The position numbers and the translations under genes were made by a program. Shown in pieces: positions 11,501 to 18,375 of a DNA stretch of 64,000 nt (positions are counted from its first letter, which is position 1; every line of letters starts with the position of its first letter). The stretch is from Parafrankia elaeagni. GTDB taxonomy: Bacteria > Actinomycetota > Actinomycetes > Frankiales > Frankiaceae. The notes below the pieces were generated by a model, which saw only the letters and a program-made list of their open reading frames with translations, ran no database searches and had not been told where the DNA came from. The DNA lies in the NCBI RefSeq assembly GCF_000374165.1, contig NZ_KB893670.1, positions 1 to 64,000 on the forward strand, read 5' to 3'.

Positions 11501-14500
11501 TGTCGGCGCTGCGCGAGCAGCGGGCCTTCGGGCTCCCCCCCGAACTGGGCGAGCTCCCGACCCGGTCCGAGCTGACGGCGCTGGCCTACGCCGAACGGGG
11601 GGCGCTGCACGCCGCCGAGTCCGCCGAGCACTCCCTGTCCCGGCAGGCTGCCGCGATGGTCCCGGTCCTCGCCGACGTGCTGACCCGCGCGGGCGACGAG
11701 GCCGCCGACCGGCTCGCCGCCGGGGTGGACGCCGTACTGCGGGCCGCCGACGTCATCAGCCGCCTCGCCGTCCGGCAGCCCTGGGTCACCGACGCGCTCG
11801 CCGATGCCTTCGCCGGCCGCGCGGCCGTGCTGTGGACGAAGGTCGCCGCCGCCGCTCCCGCGATCGCCGAGGCCACCGCGGCCGTGGTGGAGCTCGGCCT
11901 GCACCGGGTGGAGCTCCCGCTCGACGAGGACGGTGCCGGCCCCGACGCCACCACCCTGCTCACCTGCGGTCTCGCCCTGCGTGAGCACATGGAGGCCGGT
12001 GGTGCGCTGCGCCGCTTCTTCCGCTCGAAGGCCCAGAAGGACGCCGGCCTGCTGCTCGAGCACACGGCGGTGGACGGCGTCCCGCCGCGCACCCCGGAGC
12101 TGCTCGACCTGGCGCTGTGCCGGCTGCGGGCCGAGGTCGCGCTCGAGGCGGCGACCCGGGCCTGGTCGCTGCTGAGCGTCAGCCCGAACCCGACCGCGGA
12201 GCTGGAGGTGCGGCTCGCCCGCCTCACCGAGGCGCAGGACGCGGCGCGTGCCATCGACGCTGCCGTGGCCGCGCGCGACCGGCTGGCCGCGCTGCTCGAC
12301 GCCCTCGGCGCCCGGGGCATCACGCTCGACTCCCCCGGCGCCTGCGTCGACGTGGGCGCGGCGGCGAACGCGCACCGGCTGCGCCAGGCAGCGACCGCCG
12401 CGGGCTCCCAGCTGCGGGACCTCACCGCCGAGCTCGTCGCGGCCGCCGCGCAACCGGACGCCGTCGACGAGCTGGCGCTCCTCGCCGTCGCGGTCGAGGC
12501 CCGTGATCCGGGCGGCTACGTCGGGGCGCTGGAGGCGACGGCCGACGCGCTCAACGGCCGCGCCCGCGCGCGTCGCCGCGACGAGCTGCTGGGGCGGGTC
12601 CGGGAGGCACACCCGGTGCTGGCCGAGATGCTGGTCGCCGGCCGCCGGCTGGCCGATGTCACCCCGGAACAGTTCGAGTCGTTCGGGCGGGCGTGGTCCC
12701 ACGCCGTCGCGGCGACCTGGCTCACCCGCGTCCGCGCCACCGACCAGGCCGATCTGGACGCCGGCCTCGACGCCGCCGACCAGTTGGTCGCCTCGGCGAC
12801 CGCCGAGCTCGCCGGGGCGCTGGCCTGGAAGCACTGCCTGGAGCGGATGGGCACGGAGCAGTCCGCCGCTCTGCGCGCCTATGCCGACGCGATGGCCGCC
12901 GGCGGCCGGTTCACCGGCCGGCACTCCGAGCGGTACCGGCAGGCCGCCCGGGAGGCGATGCGGATCGCGCAGACGGCCGTCCCGGCCTGGGTGATGCCGA
13001 TCAGCGAGGTGCTGTCTACCATCCCGGCGGTCCGCGACAGCTTCGACGTGGTGATCGTCGACGAGGGAAGCCAGGCCGGGCTGGAGAGCCTCTTCCTGCT
13101 GTGGCTGGCGCCCCGGGTGATCGTCGTCGGTGACGACCGGCAGTGCACCCCGCCGGACGCCTCCGTCGAGGAGCTCGAGCCGGTCTTCAACCGTCTCGAC
13201 ACCCTCCTGCCGGACGTCCCGAGCTGGCTGCGGGTCGGCTTCACCCCGCGGTCGAGCCTGTTCTCGCTGCTGCGGACCAGGTTCGGCGACGTCGTGCGGC
13301 TGCGGGAGCACTTCCGCTGCATGCCGGAGATCATCGAGTGGTCGTCGGCGATGTTCTACCGCGACGCCCCGCTGGTGCCGCTGCGCCAGTTCGGTGTGGA
13401 CCGGCTGGCCCCGCTGCGGGCCCAGTTCGTCCCGCACGCCTACACCACCGCCACCGACGACGGCCCGCGTAACCCGATCGAGGCGGAGGCCCTGGTCACC
13501 CAGGTGCTGCGGTGTGCCGAGGACCCGCGCTACCGCGGCCTGAGCTTCGGGATCGTCGTCCTGCAGGGCACCGCGCAGGCGGAGCTCATCCGCTCCGAGC
13601 TCACCGCGCGGATGTCCGCCGCCGAGCAGCTGCGCCGCCAGCTGCGGGTCGGCTCGCCGCCGGACTTCCAGGGCGACGAGCGGGACGTCGTCTTCCTCTC
13701 GCTGGTCATCGCACCCGGCACGTCCACCACCTCGCTGACCCGGCTGGAGTACCAGCGCAGGTTCAACGTGGCCGCCTCCCGCGCCCGCGACCAGGTGTGG
13801 CTGTTCCACTCGGTCTCCACCACCGACCTGGACCCCGGCGACCTGCGGCACAGCTACCTCAGCTACGTCCTCGCCCACTCGGCGGCGGCACCGCTGGACG
13901 GTGCCGCCGCCCCGCTCACCACGTCCGAGGTGAGCCCGGTGCTGCCGCACCCGCGGTTCGACTCGCTGTTCGAGCAGCGGGTCTTCCTGGCGCTGGCCTC
14001 CCGCGGATACCACGTCACGCCCCAGGTCGAGATCAACGGACGCCGGTTCGACCTGGTCGTCTCGGGTGGACGGGCCCGGCTCGCCGTCGAGTGCGACGGG
14101 GACGCCACCCGTTCCACCGAGGACGTCGAGCGGGACCTGAGCCGCGAGCGCGAGCTGCGCCGGGTCGGCTGGCGGATCTGGCGGGTACGGCGGTCAGAGT
14201 TCGAGATCGACCAGGAGGCGGCGCTCGCGCCGCTGTGGCCCAGGCTCGCCGCCGCGGGGATCCTCCCGGCCGTCACGGCGCCGACGGTGTTCCCGCCGGC
14301 GCACGCGGACCCGTCCATGCTGGTGACCCAGCTCCTCGCCGCACCCGCGCAGGCCCGGCCGGTACCCCCCGCCGGGGAGGCCGCGCAGGCCTCGGGTGAT
14401 GAGCCCAGGCCGGGCCTGCTGCTGCCGAGCACGTCGGCTCCCGGTCACGACACCCCTGCGGGCAGCGCCGACCCGGCTCCGTCCGAGCGGTGGCGTTCTG

Positions 14501-15105
14501 GTTCCGCCCCGGGCACCGGCCCTGCCCAGAACGGACCTTCTCCGGCGGCCCCCGGAACGTTCGGCACGCCCGGCCAGCTCGGTGCGGGCTGGCCGACGTC
14601 GGGCGGCTCACCGACCGGCTGGGCCTCGGTCGGGACCTCGCCCAGCGTCTATCCGGGAATGCGCAACCTGGTCTCAGGAGCGGACTCCTGGCCGGAGGTG
14701 CCTTCCGCGCCGGAGACGCCCGCCCGCACCCACGGCGGCATCCAGCCCCACGGCGGCATCCAGCCCTACGGCGGCATGCCCCCCTCGGGGGATGCCACCG
14801 CCAGGCAGTCCACCGCAGGGGCCTCCACCGGGGGGACCGGGGGGACCGAGAGCACCCAGGCGGGCGGTGCGACACCGTCCGAGCAGCCCAGGAACACCGA
14901 CCCCGTGCCGCCGGCCCCCGAGGTGCCCCCGCTGCCGGCACCCGACACACCCGGGGCCGCCGTCCCCGCCTCCGGGCCAGGGGGCACCGGCCCATCCGGG
15001 GCACCCTCGGTACACGCCGACGCGGACGAGCGCCGCCAGCGCTGGCGGCCCATCCCCCTCTCGGAGCTGGAGGGACTGGACGACGCTCCCCCGACCGCGC
15101 TCTGA
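8563..15105 (+). CDS. Giant SF1 (DNA2/NAM7-like) helicase with C-terminal Vsr/DUF559-like nuclease
   Basis: The protein is 2180 residues. The first ~430 are largely low-complexity, with (GTPG)4 encoded by four 12-bp tandem repeats at 9379-9426 and Asn/Gly/Ala-rich spacers. A helicase core follows: Walker A EGPPGTGKT near 699-707, a long helical insertion, Walker B-type VIVDEGSQA near 1497, GDDRQCTPPDA, and C-terminal motifs FQGDERDVVFLSL and RFNVAASRARDQVWLF. Residues about 1790-1900 form a PD-(D/E)XK nuclease of the DUF559/Vsr/MTES_1575 type: LFEQRVFLALASRGY, RRFDLVVSG, AVECDGD, ERELRRVGWRIWRVR. The last 280 residues are Pro/Gly/Ser disordered. Start: GGGGAGAG precedes the ATG at 8563. Helicase plus Vsr-like nuclease in one chain resembles single-gene antiphage effectors (DUF4011-helicase-Vsr/Hhe type), but I do not see a clear DUF4011. 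DNA repair or defence is inference. Confidence 0.87.
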   Translation: MTTDSGTADSGLVDASATDTPKGTTDGTESRPARAPARHTARGTGGTGGAPLPGDEPAADAHAAHTAPDRSADAAGSGGGDTADTTAAGTVNTADTDGSQDGAETPGDGRPGSAVDLEALAAARHERQAALTDRCHRLVRFLHEVAVSQSEQVVDVHENPLVIWLADLPAGLSLFESAGAGEVLLEAPAAALLPPAPPLPDILRGRVRLPVRGADVTAGLPQDGIILRGPVPPVDVDLTAAPVLVYDLPPLPPTPPSPTPPPPTPLPPAPPAGTPGGTPGGTPGGTPGGHESGPGHDDPAGSGEANGRGPAHGSNGAAPSPNGRARTSPNGQGPNGSQPASGNTPRPGRPAGPDPSAGTANGSGKGSAAGNGAVFVKGTASANGAGAANGTPPTTSTPSANGAASAHGAAASGAGSGPARVGQIPADVAAAFAEWAGAWQVWSSRARADADRRHLHTTLYGVAQRLAQEGDTLELVLATGLLTWWLPRPVRRHLLVTRLVVETDPMTSAVRLRVPAGTSTRLEDSSFLDGIAAFRPERTNALHERLRSRDATPLGADDERLLRDWLTLALDGPTAGYRPNWPPPGPGGPSASVTLAPALVLRSRGQAALLNYYEQMLDALRGDGLPPLGLAQLVETLDTTERLAWLATAAATAATGTATTPALPKGGAAADEWLSPLPISPEQARVMRRLRMDNGVVVEGPPGTGKTHTIANLISALLAEGRRVLVTSQKGQALRVLQEKLPPELRRLCVSLTEDADSGAGELATSVSALAAQKAVYDAGSQDERIRTARQRRDSAVAERDRIATAVAARRAAEWRRHGTYEVGAGWSGTRAEIAARLRDEAGEHGWIPVPVPGPEGGGWPRTPLNDAEAAELWRLLTTPDPQPTAAARAAAAGQPGGADASAGPGDPSSPPTSPLMITIAGRLVRTAAPGIPAHPAQGAGQGSPPDQGGPGISSTDLASTGGPSDPPTVPSPITSAIALSALREQRAFGLPPELGELPTRSELTALAYAERGALHAAESAEHSLSRQAAAMVPVLADVLTRAGDEAADRLAAGVDAVLRAADVISRLAVRQPWVTDALADAFAGRAAVLWTKVAAAAPAIAEATAAVVELGLHRVELPLDEDGAGPDATTLLTCGLALREHMEAGGALRRFFRSKAQKDAGLLLEHTAVDGVPPRTPELLDLALCRLRAEVALEAATRAWSLLSVSPNPTAELEVRLARLTEAQDAARAIDAAVAARDRLAALLDALGARGITLDSPGACVDVGAAANAHRLRQAATAAGSQLRDLTAELVAAAAQPDAVDELALLAVAVEARDPGGYVGALEATADALNGRARARRRDELLGRVREAHPVLAEMLVAGRRLADVTPEQFESFGRAWSHAVAATWLTRVRATDQADLDAGLDAADQLVASATAELAGALAWKHCLERMGTEQSAALRAYADAMAAGGRFTGRHSERYRQAAREAMRIAQTAVPAWVMPISEVLSTIPAVRDSFDVVIVDEGSQAGLESLFLLWLAPRVIVVGDDRQCTPPDASVEELEPVFNRLDTLLPDVPSWLRVGFTPRSSLFSLLRTRFGDVVRLREHFRCMPEIIEWSSAMFYRDAPLVPLRQFGVDRLAPLRAQFVPHAYTTATDDGPRNPIEAEALVTQVLRCAEDPRYRGLSFGIVVLQGTAQAELIRSELTARMSAAEQLRRQLRVGSPPDFQGDERDVVFLSLVIAPGTSTTSLTRLEYQRRFNVAASRARDQVWLFHSVSTTDLDPGDLRHSYLSYVLAHSAAAPLDGAAAPLTTSEVSPVLPHPRFDSLFEQRVFLALASRGYHVTPQVEINGRRFDLVVSGGRARLAVECDGDATRSTEDVERDLSRERELRRVGWRIWRVRRSEFEIDQEAALAPLWPRLAAAGILPAVTAPTVFPPAHADPSMLVTQLLAAPAQARPVPPAGEAAQASGDEPRPGLLLPSTSAPGHDTPAGSADPAPSERWRSGSAPGTGPAQNGPSPAAPGTFGTPGQLGAGWPTSGGSPTGWASVGTSPSVYPGMRNLVSGADSWPEVPSAPETPARTHGGIQPHGGIQPYGGMPPSGDATARQSTAGASTGGTGGTESTQAGGATPSEQPRNTDPVPPAPEVPPLPAPDTPGAAVPASGPGGTGPSGAPSVHADADERRQRWRPIPLSELEGLDDAPPTAL
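9379..9426. repeat. Four 12-bp in-frame tandem repeats
   Basis: The unit gggacgccgggc is repeated four times in frame and encodes Gly-Thr-Pro-Gly repeats in the disordered N-terminal third of the giant helicase. Confidence 0.9.
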
Positions 15106-15111
15106 CCCCGG

Positions 15112-16557
15112 TCAGCGGGGCTGCGCACCACCGGACGGGCGACTGCCGGCGGGAGCAGCGGGAGCGGCGGGGCCTGCAGGGCCGGCGGAGTCCGCGGCCG
15201 GCGGCCGGTCCGGAGCGGCCCCGGCCCCGGCCCCGCCGCGGCCCGGTACCTCCTCCGCACGGTTCCGCTGCGCGGCGGCGGCCTGCTCCTGGCCCGAAGA
15301 CCTGCCCTGTTCCGGCAGCCGCGCCGAGCCGGAGGGCTCGACCAGGTCACCGGCCGGCGGGGTCTGCTCCCGGTCGGGCTCGGCGTCGGAGCCGCCGACG
15401 ATGCGGGCGAAGCCGGCCCGTGGAAGGCGTGCCTTGACGGGGGCCGGCTCGGTGAAGTCCGCGCGGCGGATCCGGCAGAACGCGGACCCGTAGCCGGCCG
15501 CCAGCCGACCGGCGCCGAAGTCCGCCGCTGCCGCCAGGTAGGCCATCGCCTCCGCCCGGTCCAGACCGATCTTCGTCTGCAGAAACGTCACCGCCGCCCG
15601 GGCCGCCCGGCGTGTCGCCTCTCGCGGATCCGGGTCGAAACCGGCGGTGATCCACAGCTCGTCGGTCTCGATGAACGGCTCCCGCAGCGCGCCGAGCGCG
15701 CTGGCGGCGGCGGCGTCCCGCAGGGTGATCAGCCGCAGGGTGGCGCGCAGCGGCCCTTCCAGCGCGGTCGCGCCGATCATTCCGTCCCGCAGTGAATAGT
15801 GCGGATCGCCGACCGCGAACAGCGCACCCGGGACCTGGACGGGCAGGTAGAGATGCGTACCGGGCCCGAGGTCGCCACAGTCCAGAGCCCCGCCGTAGAC
15901 ACCTGCCGACAGCGAGGTGACGGTGCTTTCGGCGACGTCCGAAGCCACCGCCATGATGCCCAGGCACGGGTTGAGCGGGAACCGGACCCGGCCGTGGTTA
16001 CCGCCCGGCAGGGCGGCGAACAGCCGGCCCCGGCGGCGCTCGACCGCGCAGAACGTGGTGACCGTCCGGAAGCCCTGCCAGCGCCGGGCGTCGGCGTCGA
16101 GGGCTGGGGCCGCGGTCTCGGGGAACTCGCCCGCGAGCAGGCCGGAGCCGTGCCGGGTCGAGATCATCCCGTACCGGGCCCGCGGGTGCAGCGAGAGGAT
16201 GTCGACCCGCAACACGTCGCCCGGCTCGGCACCGCGCACCGACACCGGCCCGGTCACGACATGCGATCCGTCTATGCCGTAACGATGCGGAATGCCGGAG
16301 GCGGCGATGGCGCGAGCATCCTCGAGTACTTCCGACGACACGACTCCGAATCCGCTGAGAAAGGCGTCCGGATCACGACCCTGATCTTCGAGAATGCCTT
16401 CCTGGCTTACCGTGTCGATAGTGACGGAAGTGCCCGAGTCAACGCTCAGCACCGGCCGCGTGCGCGCGGTCGGGAGACAACCCCAGCTGACCGTCTCCGG
16501 GGTCGAGGGCAGATAGTGCCGACCCTCGATCTTTCCTCGTCCTGGCTGCAGGGCCAC
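15112..16557 (-). CDS. Acetamidase/formamidase (FmdA/AmdA) family protein
   Basis: Members hydrolyse short amides such as formamide or acetamide to ammonia and the acid. Family features visible in the 481-residue product: HYLPSTPETVSWGCL near residue 14, GSHVVTGPVSVRGAEPGDVLRVDI, the RHGSGLL segment, PLNPCLGIMAV, YGGALDCGDLGPGTHLYLPV, VGDPHYSLRDG, and TKIGLDRAEAMAYLAAAADFG. The usual GDGHxxQGDGE-type motif is altered to GDPHYSLRDG, which may mean a different substrate. Residues after about 355 form a Gly/Ala/Pro-rich tail outside the family. The start is taken as the GTG at 16557; a shorter start is possible. It ends 6 bp from the giant helicase stop (convergent) and is divergent from thiL. 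Confidence 0.85.
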   Translation of the reverse strand: MALQPGRGKIEGRHYLPSTPETVSWGCLPTARTRPVLSVDSGTSVTIDTVSQEGILEDQGRDPDAFLSGFGVVSSEVLEDARAIAASGIPHRYGIDGSHVVTGPVSVRGAEPGDVLRVDILSLHPRARYGMISTRHGSGLLAGEFPETAAPALDADARRWQGFRTVTTFCAVERRRGRLFAALPGGNHGRVRFPLNPCLGIMAVASDVAESTVTSLSAGVYGGALDCGDLGPGTHLYLPVQVPGALFAVGDPHYSLRDGMIGATALEGPLRATLRLITLRDAAAASALGALREPFIETDELWITAGFDPDPREATRRAARAAVTFLQTKIGLDRAEAMAYLAAAADFGAGRLAAGYGSAFCRIRRADFTEPAPVKARLPRAGFARIVGGSDAEPDREQTPPAGDLVEPSGSARLPEQGRSSGQEQAAAAQRNRAEEVPGRGGAGAGAAPDRPPAADSAGPAGPAAPAAPAGSRPSGGAQPR

Positions 16558-16889
16558 TCGCGCTCTACCCGCGCCGGCGCGTGGCCGGACCGAGCCGGCG
16601 ACCTGCGCGGGCGCTGAACAGCAGAGTCGCCGCCGGGCATCCCGGGCTGGATGGCCGCTCGGTGGCGGTTACAGCGGGCGACCGGGTGGCCCGCGCGACC
16701 GGGCCGGAAGCCGGTCGCCGATGACGGCGATATGGGCGCTGCACGCGCGTCAGAGTCGCAGCGACACATGACGGCGAGATGTCCTCGATGTTGCAGTCGA
16801 CGTCATTTCCTCGGTAAACCCTGCTCCCAGCCCTGTCCCGCTTCCCGGATTCGGCCCCGGTGCCCGCCGGCCGGCTAGCGTGGCGATCG
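16558..16889. other. Divergent region upstream of fmdA-like gene and thiL
   Basis: 332 bp, with a patch of lower GC at 16780-16820. It holds the thiL -10 element at 16876. No gene or recognised riboswitch is visible; in particular no TPP-type aptamer was found by eye. Confidence 0.4.
16876..16881 (+). promoter_or_regulatory. -10 hexamer TAGCGT of leaderless thiL
   Basis: TAGCGT is followed by 8 nt and then the ATG at 16890; there is no Shine-Dalgarno sequence. Confidence 0.5.
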
Positions 16890-18020
16890 ATGTGCACTTC
16901 TGGACCGGACGCGGACGGTTCCGCGCCGACCGGCGGCTCCGCCACAGCTGACGGCGCTGCGTCACCAGGCCGCACCGCGGCACCGACAGTCGCGGATCTC
17001 GGCGAGTTCGGCCTCATCCGGGCCGTCACCCGCCGCCTGCCGACCGGCCCGGACGTCCTGCTGGGCCCGGGTGACGACGCCGCGGTCGTCGCCGCCGCCG
17101 ACGGCCGGGTCGTCGTCACCACGGACCTGCTCATCGAGGGCCGGCACTTCCGCCGCGACTGGTCCTCTCCTTATGAGGTCGGCAGGAAGGCCGCGGCGCA
17201 GAACCTCGCCGACATCGCCGCGATGGGCGCCCGCCCGACCGCGCTGGTCGTCGGCCTCGGAGTACCCCCGTCTCTTCCCGTTTCCTGGGCCGAGCGGCTC
17301 GCCGACGGGCTGCGGGACGAGTGCGACCTCGCCGGTGCGTCGGTTGCCGGCGGCGACGTCAGCTCCGCGGACAGCGTCCTGCTCGGTATCACCGCTCTCG
17401 GCGACCTGGCCGGACGGGCGCCGGTCCGCCGTGACACCGCCCGTCCGGGGGATCTGGTGGTCCTCGCGGGCCGGATCGGCTGGGCCGAGGGAGGCCTCGT
17501 GCTGCTGCGGAAGTACGGCCCGGACGGGCCACCGCACGGACTGGACATCCCCGGCCAGGCCGACCTGATGGACGCGCACCGACGGCCACGCCCTCCCTAC
17601 GCCACCGGGCCGCTGCTGGCATCCGCCGGCGCGCACGCGATGTGCGACGTCTCCGACGGCCTGCTCGCCGATCTCGGCCACATCGCCGCCGCCTCGGACG
17701 TTCGCATCGACCTGGACAGCGGCCAGCTACCGGTACCCGGGCCGCTGCGGGCCGCGGCCGCGGCGCTCGGCGCCGACCCGCTGGTGTGGGTGCTGACCGG
17801 CGGGGACGACCACGCGCTGGTCGCCTGCGTGCCCCCCGCCACCGAGCTGCCCGCCGGCTGCGTGCTGATCGGCCGGGTTCTCCCCCGCGCCGGCCGCGCC
17901 GGCCACTCCGCCGGCCTCGGCCCGGAGCGCGGCGTCGTCCTCGTCGACGGACGCGGCCACCGGGACAGCGCCGGCTGGGACCATTTCGGCCAGGCCGGCG
18001 CCGCGGCGGCCGGCAGCTGA
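16890..18020 (+). CDS. thiL: Thiamine-monophosphate kinase
   Basis: ThiL phosphorylates thiamine monophosphate to the cofactor thiamine diphosphate with ATP. The 376-residue product shows the PurM/ThiL superfamily pattern: GPGDDAAVV, VVTTDLLIEGRHF, GRKAAAQNLADIAAMGARP, SVAGGDVSSAD, GWAEGGLVLL, AMCDVSDGLLADLGHIA and TGGDDHALVACVP. The aspartates in the DD, TTD, GGDVS, DVSDGL and GGDDH motifs that bind Mg-ATP are present. The ATG at 16890 is chosen over a GTG at 16860 because it follows a leaderless-type -10 at the right distance. The first 45 residues are Gly/Ala-rich and outside the fold. An 8-bp tandem repeat begins directly after the stop. Confidence 0.93.
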   Translation: MCTSGPDADGSAPTGGSATADGAASPGRTAAPTVADLGEFGLIRAVTRRLPTGPDVLLGPGDDAAVVAAADGRVVVTTDLLIEGRHFRRDWSSPYEVGRKAAAQNLADIAAMGARPTALVVGLGVPPSLPVSWAERLADGLRDECDLAGASVAGGDVSSADSVLLGITALGDLAGRAPVRRDTARPGDLVVLAGRIGWAEGGLVLLRKYGPDGPPHGLDIPGQADLMDAHRRPRPPYATGPLLASAGAHAMCDVSDGLLADLGHIAAASDVRIDLDSGQLPVPGPLRAAAAALGADPLVWVLTGGDDHALVACVPPATELPAGCVLIGRVLPRAGRAGHSAGLGPERGVVLVDGRGHRDSAGWDHFGQAGAAAAGS

Positions 18021-18021
18021 C

Positions 18022-18076
18022 GGCCACCCGGCCACCCGGCCACCCGGCCACCCGGCCACCCGGCCACCCGGCCACC
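18022..18076. repeat. About seven tandem copies of an 8-bp unit after the thiL stop
   Basis: The unit ggccaccc starts one base after the stop codon. Its period and GGCnnCCC form match the array at 62162-62228. Confidence 0.9.
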
Positions 18077-18150
18077 GTAGGCCAGGAGGACGGGCCAGGA
18101 CGGCGCACCCGCAGGCCACGCCCCGGGGCTGGCCGACCGCTGGAAAACAA

Positions 18151-18184
18151 CGTGCCCCACCCTCCCGAAGGAGGGCGGGGCACG
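18151..18184 (-). terminator. Strong intrinsic terminator (minus-strand reading)
   Basis: A 15-bp stem with one mismatch closes on a tetraloop read as TTCG on the minus strand and is followed by TTGTTTT. It lies 5 nt after the stop of the 24-codon frame at 18190-18264. It may also end read-through from the hydantoinase gene. Confidence 0.8.
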
Positions 18185-18189
18185 TGAAG

Positions 18190-18264
18190 TTAGGTGCCGG
18201 CCCGCCAGGTCGCCTCGCGGCGCGACGTCGCACGTAGCGACTCAATTATGGGTCCGGGGGCCAT
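18190..18264 (-). ncRNA. Tiny transcription unit: 24-codon frame or small structured RNA
   Basis: Between a promoter-like element and the TTCG-loop terminator lies a 75-nt frame starting ATG at 18264 and ending TAA at 18190. It would encode MAPGPIIESLRATS followed by an Arg-rich end (24 residues). The same stretch can fold as two consecutive hairpins with GTCGC/GCGAC arms, so it could act as an RNA rather than a message. No Shine-Dalgarno sequence precedes the ATG. I do not recognise the peptide. It lies 112 bp beyond the 3' end of the hydantoinase gene, on the same strand. Confidence 0.45.
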
Positions 18265-18289
18265 GATACGGACCGGCACTGCCCAGTCT

Positions 18290-18316
18290 AACGCCGCACC
18301 GACCGTTGCTGTTCCC
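18290..18316 (-). promoter_or_regulatory. SigR-like promoter GGGAAC-N18-GTT
   Basis: GGGAAC at 18316-18311 and GTTAGACT starting at 18292 are separated by exactly 18 nt. This differs by one base from the GGGAAT-N18-GTT element upstream of sigR at 47.1 kb. Expected transcription start is near 18283. Confidence 0.5.
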
Positions 18317-18375
18317 GTCCGCGAACCCCCGACGGAAGTCCGGGCGGATCCGTCGTTCCGGGGCGACCGGGCTGG

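Noticed and set aside
10204-14013. A 1269-codon open frame on the minus strand
   Set aside because: It is the antisense shadow of the giant helicase gene: residues are Gly/Arg/Gln/Val-rich with no domain, while the plus strand shows ordered helicase motifs.
16558-16889. Possible TPP riboswitch upstream of thiL
   Set aside because: No CUGAGA-type conserved core was found, and the leaderless -10 leaves no room for an aptamer.
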